From Lachnospiraceae bacterium (GTDB lineage Bacteria > Bacillota > Clostridia > Lachnospirales > Lachnospiraceae), in the NCBI GenBank assembly GCA_021203205.1, contig JAJQBQ010000002.1:70653-134652 (forward strand): a stretch of DNA of 64,000 nt, in the 5' to 3' direction. How positions within the stretch are numbered: position 1 is the first letter of the stretch; every line of letters begins with the position of its first letter. The notes beneath the pieces were generated by a model that was not told the DNA's origin, ran no database searches, and saw only the letters and a program-made list of their open reading frames with translations. Positions 1-8,537 of the stretch are shown piece after piece. The position numbers and the translations under genes were made by a program.

Positions 1-105
1 CCATCCGGGGAACAGCAGCATAACCGCACTGATGACCGCTTCTATTAAATTCGCTGCAATAGTTGCGGCGATATACCAGCGTATGGTTTTAAGATACTTT
101 TTCAT
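1..105 (-). CDS. N-terminus of a membrane protein cut by the window edge, possibly an ABC exporter
   Basis: The minus-strand frame is open to the left edge. From the ATG at 105 it reads as a short basic leader followed by one hydrophobic helix (IAATIAANLIEAVISAVML), the kind of start seen in the transmembrane domain of ABC exporters. An AAGGAG lies 15 bases upstream; the frame is also open upstream, so starts at 120 or 177 are possible. Only about 35 residues are visible, so the family is an inference. A truncated ABC ATPase at 3.9-4.3 kb suggests ABC exporters were part of this locus. Confidence 0.4.
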   Translation of the reverse strand, partial: MKKYLKTIRWYIAATIAANLIEAVISAVMLLFPGW

Positions 106-314
106 ATCCTTTTTGTACATCTCCTTGCTACGATAATATATCTGCAATCTTTCACTTCTGAGCAATAATATCTTCATAAGCAACAGGCTTTTGGACGAAA
201 TGCCAGGTGGAATGCAGCCTGTATCCAAATACTGCTCCGTATACTCCTTCTTTATTTCGCCTCCATAGTCATCCTCTACTTTATATCATCAGTCATCTTG
301 ACTCTGGTATCATA

Positions 315-980
315 TTAAGGTTTTGGCAAATATTCATAATATTCTGGAAACTTCACCTTGTCCCATTCTACCTTTTTAGCTGTATATACTATTTCCGAAT
401 ACTCTGTTTCGTCTATATTCTTCCGATAAGTTGCAATGATACGAACATAATTCGTTACATTTTTCCTTAAGTCCTCTTTGACTACCGTGTTTGGCACATA
501 CATATGTGTAATGTTATCCTTGATGAAACCTATGTATGCTTTTGTGCCTCCTGCAACCTTTTCAGTATACAACTTTGGATGTGGGGAATTGAAATCCCCA
601 ATCATATTTGCAGATAAGTTCTTACAAATAACCAGCGGGAGTACGTCCAATTTCATCGGAGTCGTACCGCTATCTGAAAACTCAAAATCTGTAGTCATCA
701 GTTTATGATCAAGGCATTTTTCGTAGAATCTGACAGCTGGAATTTTATCTGATGCAGTGTTTATATCTGATTGTTCGTTGGATTCAGCCACAAACCTTTT
801 TGTGGTCTTAAGTCCCGTTAAGTGCAGAAAATTATAATTATAAAATGAAAACTCTATGCATGAAATATTCTTGTGCTTATCCAGGCAAACAAATAAAAGT
901 GATTTATTCTCCAATTCTTTCTAATAATTTTCTGCACAGGACACGACAATCCTGACTGCATCTTCTTTGTTGTAATTCAT
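315..980 (-). pseudogene. PBECR4-like nuclease-fold protein, broken by a frameshift
   Basis: Two overlapping minus-strand frames together read like one protein. The first starts at the ATG at 980 (MNYNKEDAVRIVVSCAEKLL) and stops at 903. The second opens only after a TAG at about 921 and runs to 315 with no good start of its own (a TTG at 914). The join gives an N-terminal helix followed by a core with NFLHLTGL, which I associate with PBECR4-type domains (barnase/EndoU/ColicinE5-RelE-like nuclease fold) of Firmicutes mobile DNA. The family call is from memory of that motif and is tentative. The frameshift could be genuine or a sequencing error. Neighbours downstream are also decayed. Confidence 0.45.
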
Positions 981-1016
981 AGTTTATTTTCACAATCCTC
1001 TGGATATACTGAACTA

Positions 1017-1250
1017 CCCATTGTCTAAAACCAATGGGCTTGTAGTCGACTTATCTCAAAAAGAGGAAGTCTGCGACGCCGTAGCGCCGCTCAACTTCCT
1101 CTTCAATGACTGGTATTTCTGTCGTCCGCCGACGGTCAGTTCCATCTGGTTTTTTAACCGTTCTACTGCATAACTTTCAGGTTTTTCTGTTGCCTGCCAA
1201 CGGTCCGGTCCTACGCCCGGCATAGCTTTCGGATTTTAGGTGCCAGTCGC
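1017..1250 (-). mobile_element. Structured relic resembling the 3' end of an IS200/IS605-type element
   Basis: On the plus strand, CCCATTG at 1017-1023 and CAATGGG at 1032-1038 form a perfect 7-bp hairpin. A second hairpin has a perfect 10-bp stem, AAGAGGAAGT at 1061-1070 and ACTTCCTCTT at 1094-1103. A GC-rich stretch with similar motifs (GAAAGCTATGC, GAAAGTTATGC on the minus strand) continues to about 1250. Short minus-strand frames are open here but match nothing I know. Tip hairpins and a structured 3' region fit the right end and omega-RNA part of a TnpB element, but no tnpA or tnpB is present, so this is at most a remnant. Confidence 0.3.
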
Positions 1251-1372
1251 ACCAACAGGATGACGCCTGTTTTCCTGCTAACAGTATACTCTATTATACA
1301 AAAAATTGCAACCGGTTTAACATGGAAATTTTCCGTCCTTCTTTTGACATTTTTCCAGGCTGTCCATAACAA

Positions 1373-1399
1373 AAGCATCAACTGATGTAGCTGATGCTC
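1373..1399 (-). terminator. Possible intrinsic terminator, minus strand
   Basis: AGCATCA and TGATGCT form a 7-bp stem with an 11-base loop; read on the minus strand it is followed by a short T-rich run. It lies downstream of the DUF1349-like fragment. The stem is short, so the call is weak. Confidence 0.35.
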
Positions 1400-1496
1400 T
1401 TAAAAATCATTTCCTGTATACTCACCGACATACTGGAATATAGTTATTCATCTGGCTGTTGACCATCATGCGCTTTCCACATACACTCTGTCAATT

Positions 1497-1646
1497 TCAA
1501 TTCTGAAAAAACTGCCTTAAAAGATGAATTTTCTGGTAAGTTTTCTGCCACAAATCTGTATGCGGCTTTGTTATAATCTCAATCGTATCTTCAAAAACAT
1601 TATATTCCCGCGGTTCCCTTGTCCATTGAAATTTCTTTAAATTCAT
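1497..1646 (-). pseudogene. Truncated N-terminal fragment of a DUF1349-like protein
   Basis: From the ATG at 1646 the frame reads MNLKKFQWTREPREY, then EDTIEIITKPHTDLWQKTY, the usual opening of DUF1349 proteins (concanavalin-like beta-sandwich fold, often about 200 residues). After WQKTY the sequence departs from the family and stops within about 15 residues, so only the first quarter remains. A 24-codon frame starting at 1722 ends on the same ATGA and may be another scrap. I infer a deletion relic. Confidence 0.5.
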
Positions 1647-1879
1647 CGTTCTTCCCCTCGCATATTCCGATATGTCGGACTTTTTTTCTCGCCCATATCG
1701 GATTCTTCCTTTGCCATGACCTAACACTCCTTCTTATAGCATGCGATCGCGAACTTATATATCTTCGCCACTTTTTCCGTAGAACATTCCCGTCCTGTTG
1801 TGTGCGCACAACAACATCTGGATATTCAGGCCCCGACTCCAAAATAACTCATTCGAAATATAATAAATATTGGGATCGA

Positions 1880-2252
1880 TCAATTCTGCCTGCAATATTG
1901 GAGCAGAGATTCATTCCGTCTGAGCTTCTCAAGGATGTTATTCCAACACTTCCGTGCGTCGCTGACAGACATGCCAAAATATTTTGCAACATCGCAACAG
2001 CTCCTTTGCGTTTCCCCTTCCAGATTTATCTTATACATCAAAAATTCAAATTCAAACTCGTTGAGCGACTTGCAGAGTACTTCATAAATGACGCTGCAAA
2101 ACTCCTGATGAATGTAATATTCTTCCGGTGTCGGCTCTTTCGAGCTGAGGGCAAATGCAGCATCCAAATCTACGTAGACCGAACAATTAGCAAAATGCAG
2201 TGTATTCTTCCTCTTTCTTTTTCGTGTCAAAAAACTTCTGTTCCTCTGTCAT
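1880..2252 (-). pseudogene. Small sigma-70 region-4-like DNA-binding protein, frameshifted near 2192
   Basis: The longer frame (116 codons, from 2230) ends with GETQRSCCDVAKYFGMSVSDARKC and a lysine/arginine-rich tail, the pattern of a sigma region-4 helix-turn-helix. Its first residues look unnatural, while an overlapping frame starting at the ATG at 2252 reads MTEEQKFFDTKKKEEEYTAF and stops at once. Removing one T from the TTTT run at about 2192 (minus strand) joins them into a protein of about 123 residues. It is probably a regulator of a lost accessory element. The frameshift may be real decay or a read error. Confidence 0.5.
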
Positions 2253-2289
2253 TATCTGTCTTCTTTGAACCCTTCTATACATAACTTAA

Positions 2290-2934
2290 TCATCCTCTGC
2301 TTCCGGCCAAGCCGAAAGAATTTTCTGCCAGAGCAAGTGTCTGTTCGATACTTCTGTTTTTATCTCTGAGTATCACACGAAATCCAGAATTTAAAAATCG
2401 GTCATACCTTTCCTTCGAATTGATACGTTCAAGGCCCTTCCTATAATTGTTCATTGCATATTCCGGATCAGGCTCATCCATAATCAATTGATACAAAAAC
2501 TGCTTTTCCTTATCTGGTCTTTCAAAAAAACGTCGCACTGATGTTTGCGGATCAGCAAGCATAATTAGGACATGATTGTATTCAACAATGTTTTTCAGTG
2601 TTTCTATTGAAATATTCGTATCCACAAAAATTGGTTTATTTTGCAAATTAATCTCTTCCAATATTTTCAGTTCCAGCTTTTCACATTCCCTGGAAACTCC
2701 GTCAAACCATTTTTCATATTCCTCCGGAGTCCTTCTGATAAAATCATGCCAATCCGTCAAATCTCTGGTATATGTCAGACAAGGATATTCTTCTTTCGTC
2801 AATTGTGGCAAAAGCCGGTCATGATAATTCTCATCACAGGCAATGCCGTCATATTTTTCCGCAAGCAGTTTTATCATGGTTGATTTTCCGGCATAAGCCG
2901 TCCCATTTATGAAGTAAACGTTATTGAATCGCAT
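2290..2934 (-). CDS. P-loop kinase-like protein
   Basis: The protein begins MRFNNVYFINGTAYAGKST, a beta strand followed by a Walker A loop (GTAYAGKST), as in small nucleoside or shikimate-type kinases of the AAA_33 group. A later LIMLADPQTSVRRFFERPDKE segment resembles the lid with arginines contacting phosphates. I chose the ATG at 2934 because an AAAGGGGGG ribosome site sits just upstream; the frame extends to 2988 with another possible ATG. The product is about 214 residues. Substrate is unknown. It stands between two decayed genes but looks intact. Confidence 0.6.
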   Translation of the reverse strand: MRFNNVYFINGTAYAGKSTMIKLLAEKYDGIACDENYHDRLLPQLTKEEYPCLTYTRDLTDWHDFIRRTPEEYEKWFDGVSRECEKLELKILEEINLQNKPIFVDTNISIETLKNIVEYNHVLIMLADPQTSVRRFFERPDKEKQFLYQLIMDEPDPEYAMNNYRKGLERINSKERYDRFLNSGFRVILRDKNRSIEQTLALAENSFGLAGSRG

Positions 2935-3000
2935 GGCCCCCCTTTCCCCCATATTCTGATTTAGTTCTTCGAGCAATATATCAGCCATATAATATTCATC

Positions 3001-3596
3001 TTAAAAATTACTTTCTGTAGTTTGATATGTTTCGCTTTCCAACACATCGGCAATCGTTCTCTGCACCTCATCCGATTCTATCAGCATCCGCATCTTTTCG
3101 TTTCCATTTCCCGTTTCCGGTTTACCGCATCTAAGACTATCTGGATGTTCTGACACACAGCAATCCTTGTACCAGCATGCTCCCATAAGAGCGCCATTCA
3201 CAGACCACTGTTCGTTTTGCGTGAATTCACCAACCAGAGGTTTCACATCCTCTGAAATTTCCACAAGAGTTGGGCGTGACATGTATATCTTTATATTATC
3301 CATGGAAAATATAATCTCAAGTACATTCGGTCCGCATTCCTCCACACATACCACCTTTTCAGGATGTTTTATAATATTAAGCAGTGTCTTACACCCTGAG
3401 GAAAGATTGCGAATCGTTCCCAGTCCGTATTTTGTTTCAATATGCTTGTCTGCAGTCAATTTTGCATCATCTACCTGTCTGATCAAAGCGACTTCATTCT
3501 CTGACATTTTTTCATTGCTCGTGTATAAGTTAAAAAAAGGTCATTCTGAATAATCCAGTCTTTTGAATTTTCTTTTTTTGTATATATATCAATCAT
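3001..3596 (-). pseudogene. DUF4869-like hypothetical protein, frameshifted at a seven-base homopolymer
   Basis: A frame starting at the ATG at 3596 (AAAGGAG five bases upstream) reads MIDIYTKKENSKDWIIQNDLF and then drifts. The downstream frame, to 3001, carries LGTIRNLSSGCKTLLNIIKHPEK and a cysteine-rich tail. The two meet at A7 at 3532-3538 (T7 on the coding strand); a one-base change there restores one protein of roughly 195 residues. The short N-terminal strand and the LSSGCKTLL block resemble DUF4869 proteins, which I can place only loosely. The homopolymer could be a phase-variation site, a mutation or an assembly error. Confidence 0.45.
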
Positions 3597-3762
3597 AGTC
3601 GCTCCTTTCACGATTTTCTGTCCTAAAGAATCAATTCTCTCTGTCGCTAATTGGGCAGTTGCAGCCTCGAACATTATCAATCATAATACCATATGTTTCC
3701 GTATTTTGCCACCTCTAAAATCAGGAAGGCACCCCTTTCATTCTTTTGAATTCAAGAAGTTA

Positions 3763-3802
3763 AACCGCATCGGCAAAATTTTTATTTTTTGCCGATACGG
3801 TT
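3763..3802. terminator. Bidirectional intrinsic terminator
   Basis: AACCGCATCGGCAAAA and TTTTGCCGATACGGTT form a long, nearly perfect stem flanked by A and T runs on both sides, so it can stop transcription in either direction. It separates the DUF4869-like relic from the ABC ATPase fragment. Confidence 0.75.
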
Positions 3803-3882
3803 GTATGGGTGCAAATTCTCTGCGTCAGGTTCATCACTTTCTGATTTCCAGACAATGATGATATTACCTATTCACGGCCGCT

Positions 3883-4278
3883 TTATTCATACAAATCCGC
3901 CTGCATATGATAAAGTTCCGAATAGTACGGATTCGTCCGTAAAAGGTTTTCGTGGGAATCAAAGCCGCAAATACGCCCATTTTTCAGTACCAAAATGCGG
4001 TCTGCCTTCCTCACCGTCGCCAGTCTGTGCGTGATAAAAAATACGGTGCGCTCCTTCGCGAGTTCGTAAAACTTATCAAACACAAATTTTTCCATTCTGG
4101 AATCCAGCGCCGCTGTCGGCTCATCCAATACCAGAATGTCCGCGTCGGAATAAAACGCTCTTGCAAGGGCGACTCTCTGCCACTGACCGCCGGAAAGGTC
4201 GCGCCCGCTCTCAAATCTTTTTCCCAGCATCTGTTCCGGTTCCATTTCCCACTCAGTAAGGTCTGCCGTTTCTGTCGC
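3883..4278 (-). pseudogene. C-terminal half of an ABC exporter ATPase domain
   Basis: The open part contains an ABC signature (DLSGGQWQRVALARAF), a Walker B with D-loop (ILVLDEPTAALDS) and an H-loop (FFITHRLATV), then a normal C-terminus. The Walker A motif and the whole membrane domain are missing: the frame is closed by a TAA at about 4285, where AT-rich DNA carrying the promoter of the next cassette begins. I infer that arrival of the ATPase/TOPRIM-like cassette, or a deletion, removed the front of the gene. Without Walker A it cannot work as a transporter ATPase. Confidence 0.75.
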
Positions 4279-4326
4279 ATAGCTTTGTAATTATTCCGAA
4301 TTTAGGATGAAATATAAACAAAAAAC

Positions 4327-4355
4327 TTGATTAAAACTCAGTAATGAAGTATACT
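4327..4355 (+). promoter_or_regulatory. Sigma-A-type promoter of the ATPase/TOPRIM-like cassette
   Basis: TTGATT at 4327-4332 and TATACT at 4350-4355 are separated by exactly 17 bp, 38 bases upstream of the ATG. The ribosome site GGAGGT is at 4382-4387. The cassette therefore has its own constitutive-looking promoter. Confidence 0.7.
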
Positions 4356-4393
4356 ATAAGGCATATTGTTAAATTTAAATCGGAGGTGCCGAA

Positions 4394-5512
4394 ATGAAAC
4401 TGTTGCGAGTACGCGCGAGCGGGTTTAAAAACTGTGAGGCAAATACTGAGATTGATTTTGTGGCAAAATCAAAAAAAACAGCTGAGGATAAAGAATATGA
4501 GTTAATACAAATTGCTGATGACTTATATGTATATAGCACAGTAGCATTTATCGGAAAAAATGCATCCGGTAAAACCACTGCGCTGGAACTGTTGGATTGC
4601 TGTTATTCGATCCTCGGTGAATTTCGACTGGAAAACAAACATTACAATTATGATGGAATTCATCTGGAAATCATTTTCTATCACGAAGGCAATATCTATA
4701 AATATGTAACTACACTGCAGGCGGATTCAGCGCTGGAGAACAGGGCTGTATTTCGCGCACAGCATATTTACAAAAAGAAATATTACAGATCAAAACTCGG
4801 CACTATCTATGCCGCAGAAGATTTTGAGGAGGTCCATAACAGCGGAGAACTTCCGGAAGATACAGCCAGCATATTCTTTGTTTTAAAAAAGAAGCAGATC
4901 GTGGCAACGTATTTTGACAGTACAGGTGCAGGAACCGACACATACCAGAGGCTGTTTAAGGTTATGAAAGCATATAAAATTTCCGGGGACGTGCTCGCAA
5001 ATATTATACGCATCTTTGATGAGAATATCGAAACTCTGGATCGGGTTGACGATCATAACTTCAGCATGCGCATGAACGGGACAACCAGAATTTATTCTGA
5101 CAAGGAACTGATTTATCTGCTCTCAAGCGGAACCACGAAAGGTATACTGCTTTATACCATGATGACCGCATCGCTGCAGAATGGTTTCGATCTTCTGATC
5201 GATGAGATTGAAACGCATTTTCACAAAACACTGGTAGAGAACATGATCAACCTCTATAAAGACAAGAAAGTCAACCGCAAAAATGCAACGCTTATCTTCA
5301 CAACGCATTACTGCGAGGTGTTGGATTTGTTTAACCGGCAGGACAATCTCTGGGTTTGCCGTTCGGACGGAGAGATAACAATTCAGAATATCTATGACAC
5401 CTATGGCCTTAGATCCGGGATTTTGAAAAGCAGACAGTTTTACAACAATACATTTCAAACTGCTGTGAATTATGAAGAACTGATGAATCTGAAAAGGAGA
5501 CTGATGGGATGA
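4394..5512 (+). CDS. AAA_15/SMC-like ATPase of a two-gene cassette
   Basis: This 372-residue protein starts MKLLRVRASGFKNCE, the typical opening of RecF/OLD-type ATPases. It has Walker A IGKNASGKT (about residues 54-62), a signature-like LLSSGTTKG, Walker B DLLIDEIETHFH and a terminal switch histidine in LIFTTHYCEVL. This is the AAA_15/AAA_21 arrangement found in OLD, Gabija, PARIS AriA and retron effector ATPases. Its stop overlaps the start of the next gene by four bases (ATGA), so the two are translated together. I infer an anti-phage or toxin-like role from architecture and the surrounding decayed accessory DNA; the sequence does not show the trigger. Closest relatives cannot be decided by eye. 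Confidence 0.75.
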   Translation: MKLLRVRASGFKNCEANTEIDFVAKSKKTAEDKEYELIQIADDLYVYSTVAFIGKNASGKTTALELLDCCYSILGEFRLENKHYNYDGIHLEIIFYHEGNIYKYVTTLQADSALENRAVFRAQHIYKKKYYRSKLGTIYAAEDFEEVHNSGELPEDTASIFFVLKKKQIVATYFDSTGAGTDTYQRLFKVMKAYKISGDVLANIIRIFDENIETLDRVDDHNFSMRMNGTTRIYSDKELIYLLSSGTTKGILLYTMMTASLQNGFDLLIDEIETHFHKTLVENMINLYKDKKVNRKNATLIFTTHYCEVLDLFNRQDNLWVCRSDGEITIQNIYDTYGLRSGILKSRQFYNNTFQTAVNYEELMNLKRRLMG

Positions 5513-6042
5513 AATTATTGGTAATGTGCGAGGGCGCAAATGAGAAAGCTCTTATGGACATCCTGCTGGAAAACCATCGGTTATCATTCACAGAGGATGA
5601 TCTGCTGGGACTGGTAACATATCATGCCAGACAAATTCGCTCTTCCGGTGTTGTGAAGGCTGCTCTTAACATGTGTCCGGAAGAAGTAAAAATACTCAGG
5701 ATCGGAGATACTCAAAGTGAAAAACTGTTCATACCAATGGAATATCGGGACAAAATCATTTCGATCGAGAAATACTGCACAAAACCGGAGTTGGAAATGC
5801 TTCTTATTATTTCAGAAGGTTTAACGGAAGATTATGAAAAAGTGAAATCCTCTGTCAGGCCGAAAAACTTCGCAAAACAGAATATAAGGTTGAACAGGAA
5901 AAAATATGATAACAGTACGGAGTTTTACAAAAATTATTATAACGACTGTGAAAAGCTTACAGATGCGATTCGGGAGTACAAACGGAGCAGGGGCGCACAT
6001 CAGAGAGATGAACTGTATCTGGCAGATTTGCTTGTCGGATGA
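5509..6042 (+). CDS. TOPRIM-like partner of the AAA_15 ATPase
   Basis: The 177-residue protein begins MKLLVMCEGANEKALMDILL: a strand, then an EG-x-x-E pattern like the acidic loop of TOPRIM and RloB/OLD nuclease domains. A second strand, VKILRIGDTQSEKL, ends with a single aspartate where TOPRIM usually has DxD, so activity is uncertain. Then come KPELEMLLIISEG and a basic C-terminal half. It overlaps the ATPase gene by four bases. It is much shorter than OLD nucleases and shorter than I remember AriB being, so it may be a minimal effector. I do not recognise an exact family. Confidence 0.55.
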   Translation: MKLLVMCEGANEKALMDILLENHRLSFTEDDLLGLVTYHARQIRSSGVVKAALNMCPEEVKILRIGDTQSEKLFIPMEYRDKIISIEKYCTKPELEMLLIISEGLTEDYEKVKSSVRPKNFAKQNIRLNRKKYDNSTEFYKNYYNDCEKLTDAIREYKRSRGAHQRDELYLADLLVG

Positions 6043-6089
6043 TCCTAAGTAAAAATATTGGGGCAAGCGAACGGAAAGGAGAACCCACC

Positions 6090-6857
6090 ATGTACCAAAT
6101 TGTCATCTGCGATGACGACCCGGTTTTTATTTCCTATATAAAAAGACTGCTTACGGCCACTTGCAGCCTCGCTGACCGCGAATGCCTCGTCCGGGAGTAT
6201 GCCTCCGGCGAACAGCTTGTCTGGGATCTGGAGGGGCCGGGGCAGATCGACCTCTTGATCCTGGATATCCAGTTAAAAGGCATGGATGGCTATGCGGTGG
6301 CGGAAAAGTTCCGGCGGAAATTTCCGGATGCCGTGCTCGTCTTCTGCTCCGGCGTTTTCGGCCCAACGACCTCCTCCTTTTATTCCGCGCCATTCCGCTA
6401 CATCTTAAAATCGGACAGCGAGCAGGAAATCCTGCACACGCTGTCTGAGGCACTCGGCGAAGCAGACCGCCTGCACCGGCGCGAATTTCTGATCGGCCAC
6501 TACCACGGCTCGACTTTTCATATTGAATATTATGATATCCTATATATCGAAAACGAAAAGCGCGGCGGAAAAATAAAGGTCCGCGAGGCCTCGAAAAAAG
6601 CGTATGACGCGGAGAAAATACTGGTCAGCCGGAAGCTGCCTGTTCTGGAGGAGGAACTCGCCCCGCACGGCTTCGCCATGCCGAACAAAAGTTTTCTGGT
6701 GAATCTGTACCATGTGGATGTGGTGCGTAAAAATGAAATTGAGCTGGACAACGGGGAAGTGATCGGCATCTCCAGGCTTTTCAAGAGCCATTTTTCGGAA
6801 ATGTACGCGAAGTTTCCAGGAGGAAAATATGACAACATTAGGCTACCAAAGTCATGA
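6090..6857 (+). CDS. LytTR-family response regulator (AgrA-like)
   Basis: From the ATG at 6090 (AAAGGAG nine bases upstream) the 255-residue protein opens MYQIVICDDDP, giving the acidic pocket, with phospho-acceptor Asp59 in LLILDIQLKGMDGY and a receiver domain to about 120. The C-terminal half (from about 145, FHIEYYDILYIENEKRGGKI, to NGEVIGISRLFKSHF) is a LytTR DNA-binding domain. The GHKL kinase gene lies convergently downstream, and candidate LytTR sites precede the nearby transporter genes. The gene follows the ATPase cassette by 47 bp but probably belongs functionally with the kinase. Its stop codon lies inside a strong hairpin. Confidence 0.85.
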   Translation: MYQIVICDDDPVFISYIKRLLTATCSLADRECLVREYASGEQLVWDLEGPGQIDLLILDIQLKGMDGYAVAEKFRRKFPDAVLVFCSGVFGPTTSSFYSAPFRYILKSDSEQEILHTLSEALGEADRLHRREFLIGHYHGSTFHIEYYDILYIENEKRGGKIKVREASKKAYDAEKILVSRKLPVLEEELAPHGFAMPNKSFLVNLYHVDVVRKNEIELDNGEVIGISRLFKSHFSEMYAKFPGGKYDNIRLPKS

Positions 6858-6933
6858 GTCGGAAATTTATTTCCGAACTCATGATCCTGGTAGCCGCAAA
6901 ACATGAGGATGCAGCCATTTTTCTTCGAAATAA
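6841..6933 (+). repeat. Dispersed hairpin repeat, copy A
   Basis: GGCTACCA at 6841 pairs with TGGTAGCC ending at 6895, enclosing CATGAGT/ACTCATG and GGAAAT/ATTTCC stems, followed by a tail close to GCAAAACATGAGGATG. The same skeleton and tail recur near 29.6 kb and 32.95 kb. It overlaps the end of the response-regulator gene. Confidence 0.55.
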
Positions 6934-7055
6934 TGGAGCGCTGAAGTTCCGCTTTGCGGAACTTCGTGACATTTCGCGTTGCGAAAGTCAGAATCCGAAT
7001 GTTTTCAGGGTTTCGAAAGCGCTTTAACGCAAAGAAACCCGTGTATCATACACAT

Positions 7056-8537
7056 TTACCTCTCCTGCGGAAACAGCAGCACCGCGTGAAACCGCCCGTC
7101 TTCCACATAACAGGTAAAATTTCCGTCATACATTTCCGCGGTTTTACGCACGCTCGCAAGCCCGATCCCGTGGATCCCGCCGTCCGTGTCTTTTTTCGTG
7201 GAAATGACCTCCCCGTCCACGATTTTGGGCGGGTGCGGGCATTCGTTATCCACCCGGATCACACACATGCGGCTACCCTGCATGAAGATGCGCAGGCGGA
7301 TGGTCGGGAGTGCCTCAAACGCACTTCCGTTTTTTGAATGCTCTGCATGGTGATAAGCAGGTGAATGGTCATGCGACAGCTCATCCACCGCAGTGGACGC
7401 GGAACGGTCGTGCGTCAGCTCATCCACTGCAATGGACGCGAAATAGGCGTGTGACAGTTCTTCCGCAGCGTTCTCGGAATAGTCGCGTGTCAGCTCTTCC
7501 ACCGCAGCGAACGCGTTGTCCAGAAGATTTCCCAGCATGGAGACGAGGTCAATATCGCGAAACTGTGCCAGCGGGCAGTTCGGCTCCGCGTATACGTCGA
7601 AAGTGATCTGCCGCTCTTCGGCCTTCTGGGCATATTCGGAAAGCAGCATGTCCAGCATGCGGTGCCCGCTGTAGGTGCGGGCGCGGGCGGCGGAAATGCC
7701 GCCGGAGAGTTCCGACACGATCTGCCGGATCACCTCCGTGTCCTTCTCCACGGCCAGCTGGTCGATCACCTTCAGAGAGTGCGAGATATTGTGCACGGTC
7801 TCTGCGTAGGAATCGTGGACGTTCGCGACTTTTGTCAGCCGCTTAAGTTCTGCTTCCTGCCGCTCAAGCCGCAGCTGCCTGGCGGCGGATTCGGCTGTGG
7901 TTACCGCGTAATTTTCAAATGCGCGAAGCAGTATAATGTTGGCGAGGATCATCAGCACATACAGCACCAGCAAAGAGCCGCGCATCCAGGGTTCCCGCTC
8001 AAAGGATGAGCTGGCGTAATAGGTCACCGCCATGATGGCCAGCGAAATGACCGGGATGCCCAGGTATGACAGAAACAGCCGGTTCGTCATGCGTCCGGTG
8101 CGCCTGCCAAACAGATGCTTCAACAGCTGAAAGAGCAGAAAACAGATAAATTTTGACAGGACAGACTCCAGAGATGCTTCAGAAGCCGGATGGATGCCAT
8201 TCATCAAAAGCGCGTAAACATTCACGTTTGCCAGGACAAGGTACAAAAAATCGCAGCAGAGGATAACCGACCAGGATACCAGAAAATAGCCAAACATCAC
8301 CCCGCGCCTGCCCTCAAACAGAATACAGACAAAAATCCACAGCAAAACAGGAAGCGACAGCAGATCCAGCAGATAGCTGCCTGCCAGATAAATCAAAAAC
8401 TGCTGGAAACCCGCGTACAGGCCGATGCCAAGGGTGACAGTTTTTGAGTACCTTAACTCAAAAATATGGCTGAACAGATCATAGACGAGGAAGTAGTACA
8501 GCATGCTGGTAAACAGTAAGATAACGGTATTGCTCAT
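7056..8537 (-). CDS. Sensor histidine kinase, GHKL type (AgrC-like)
   Basis: This 493-residue protein has about six hydrophobic segments in the first 205 residues, as in AgrC-type peptide sensors, then a coiled linker rich in ARQLRLERQEAELKRL. A phospho-acceptor histidine candidate lies in HNISHSLKV; the N-box is MLGNLLDNAFAAVEEL and a G-box is HGIGLASVRKTAEMYDG. It faces the LytTR regulator gene tail to tail. No AgrB peptidase or AgrD-like peptide gene is visible, so the signal may come from elsewhere. Oddly, about 45 residues of tandem 13-residue units (EELTRDYSENAA, VDELTHDRSASTA) sit right after the N-box inside the ATP-binding domain. Confidence 0.85.
   Translation of the reverse strand: MSNTVILLFTSMLYYFLVYDLFSHIFELRYSKTVTLGIGLYAGFQQFLIYLAGSYLLDLLSLPVLLWIFVCILFEGRRGVMFGYFLVSWSVILCCDFLYLVLANVNVYALLMNGIHPASEASLESVLSKFICFLLFQLLKHLFGRRTGRMTNRLFLSYLGIPVISLAIMAVTYYASSSFEREPWMRGSLLVLYVLMILANIILLRAFENYAVTTAESAARQLRLERQEAELKRLTKVANVHDSYAETVHNISHSLKVIDQLAVEKDTEVIRQIVSELSGGISAARARTYSGHRMLDMLLSEYAQKAEERQITFDVYAEPNCPLAQFRDIDLVSMLGNLLDNAFAAVEELTRDYSENAAEELSHAYFASIAVDELTHDRSASTAVDELSHDHSPAYHHAEHSKNGSAFEALPTIRLRIFMQGSRMCVIRVDNECPHPPKIVDGEVISTKKDTDGGIHGIGLASVRKTAEMYDGNFTCYVEDGRFHAVLLFPQER
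7378..7515 (-). repeat. 39-bp in-frame tandem repeat inside the kinase gene
   Basis: Units starting at 7378, 7417, 7456 and 7492 (plus-strand AGCTCATCCACCGC, AGCTCATCCACTGC, AGTTCTTCCGC, AGCTCTTCCACCGC) give spacings of 39, 39 and 36 bp. They add 13-residue units ending in (V/E)(D/E)ELxHD without breaking frame, within the ATPase domain of the kinase. Confidence 0.75.

Noticed and set aside
1600-1842. 80-codon minus-strand frame (VVVRTQQDGNVLRKKW)
   Set aside because: Starts on a weak TTG, overlaps other scraps and matches nothing I recognise; it may be a fragment but cannot be supported.
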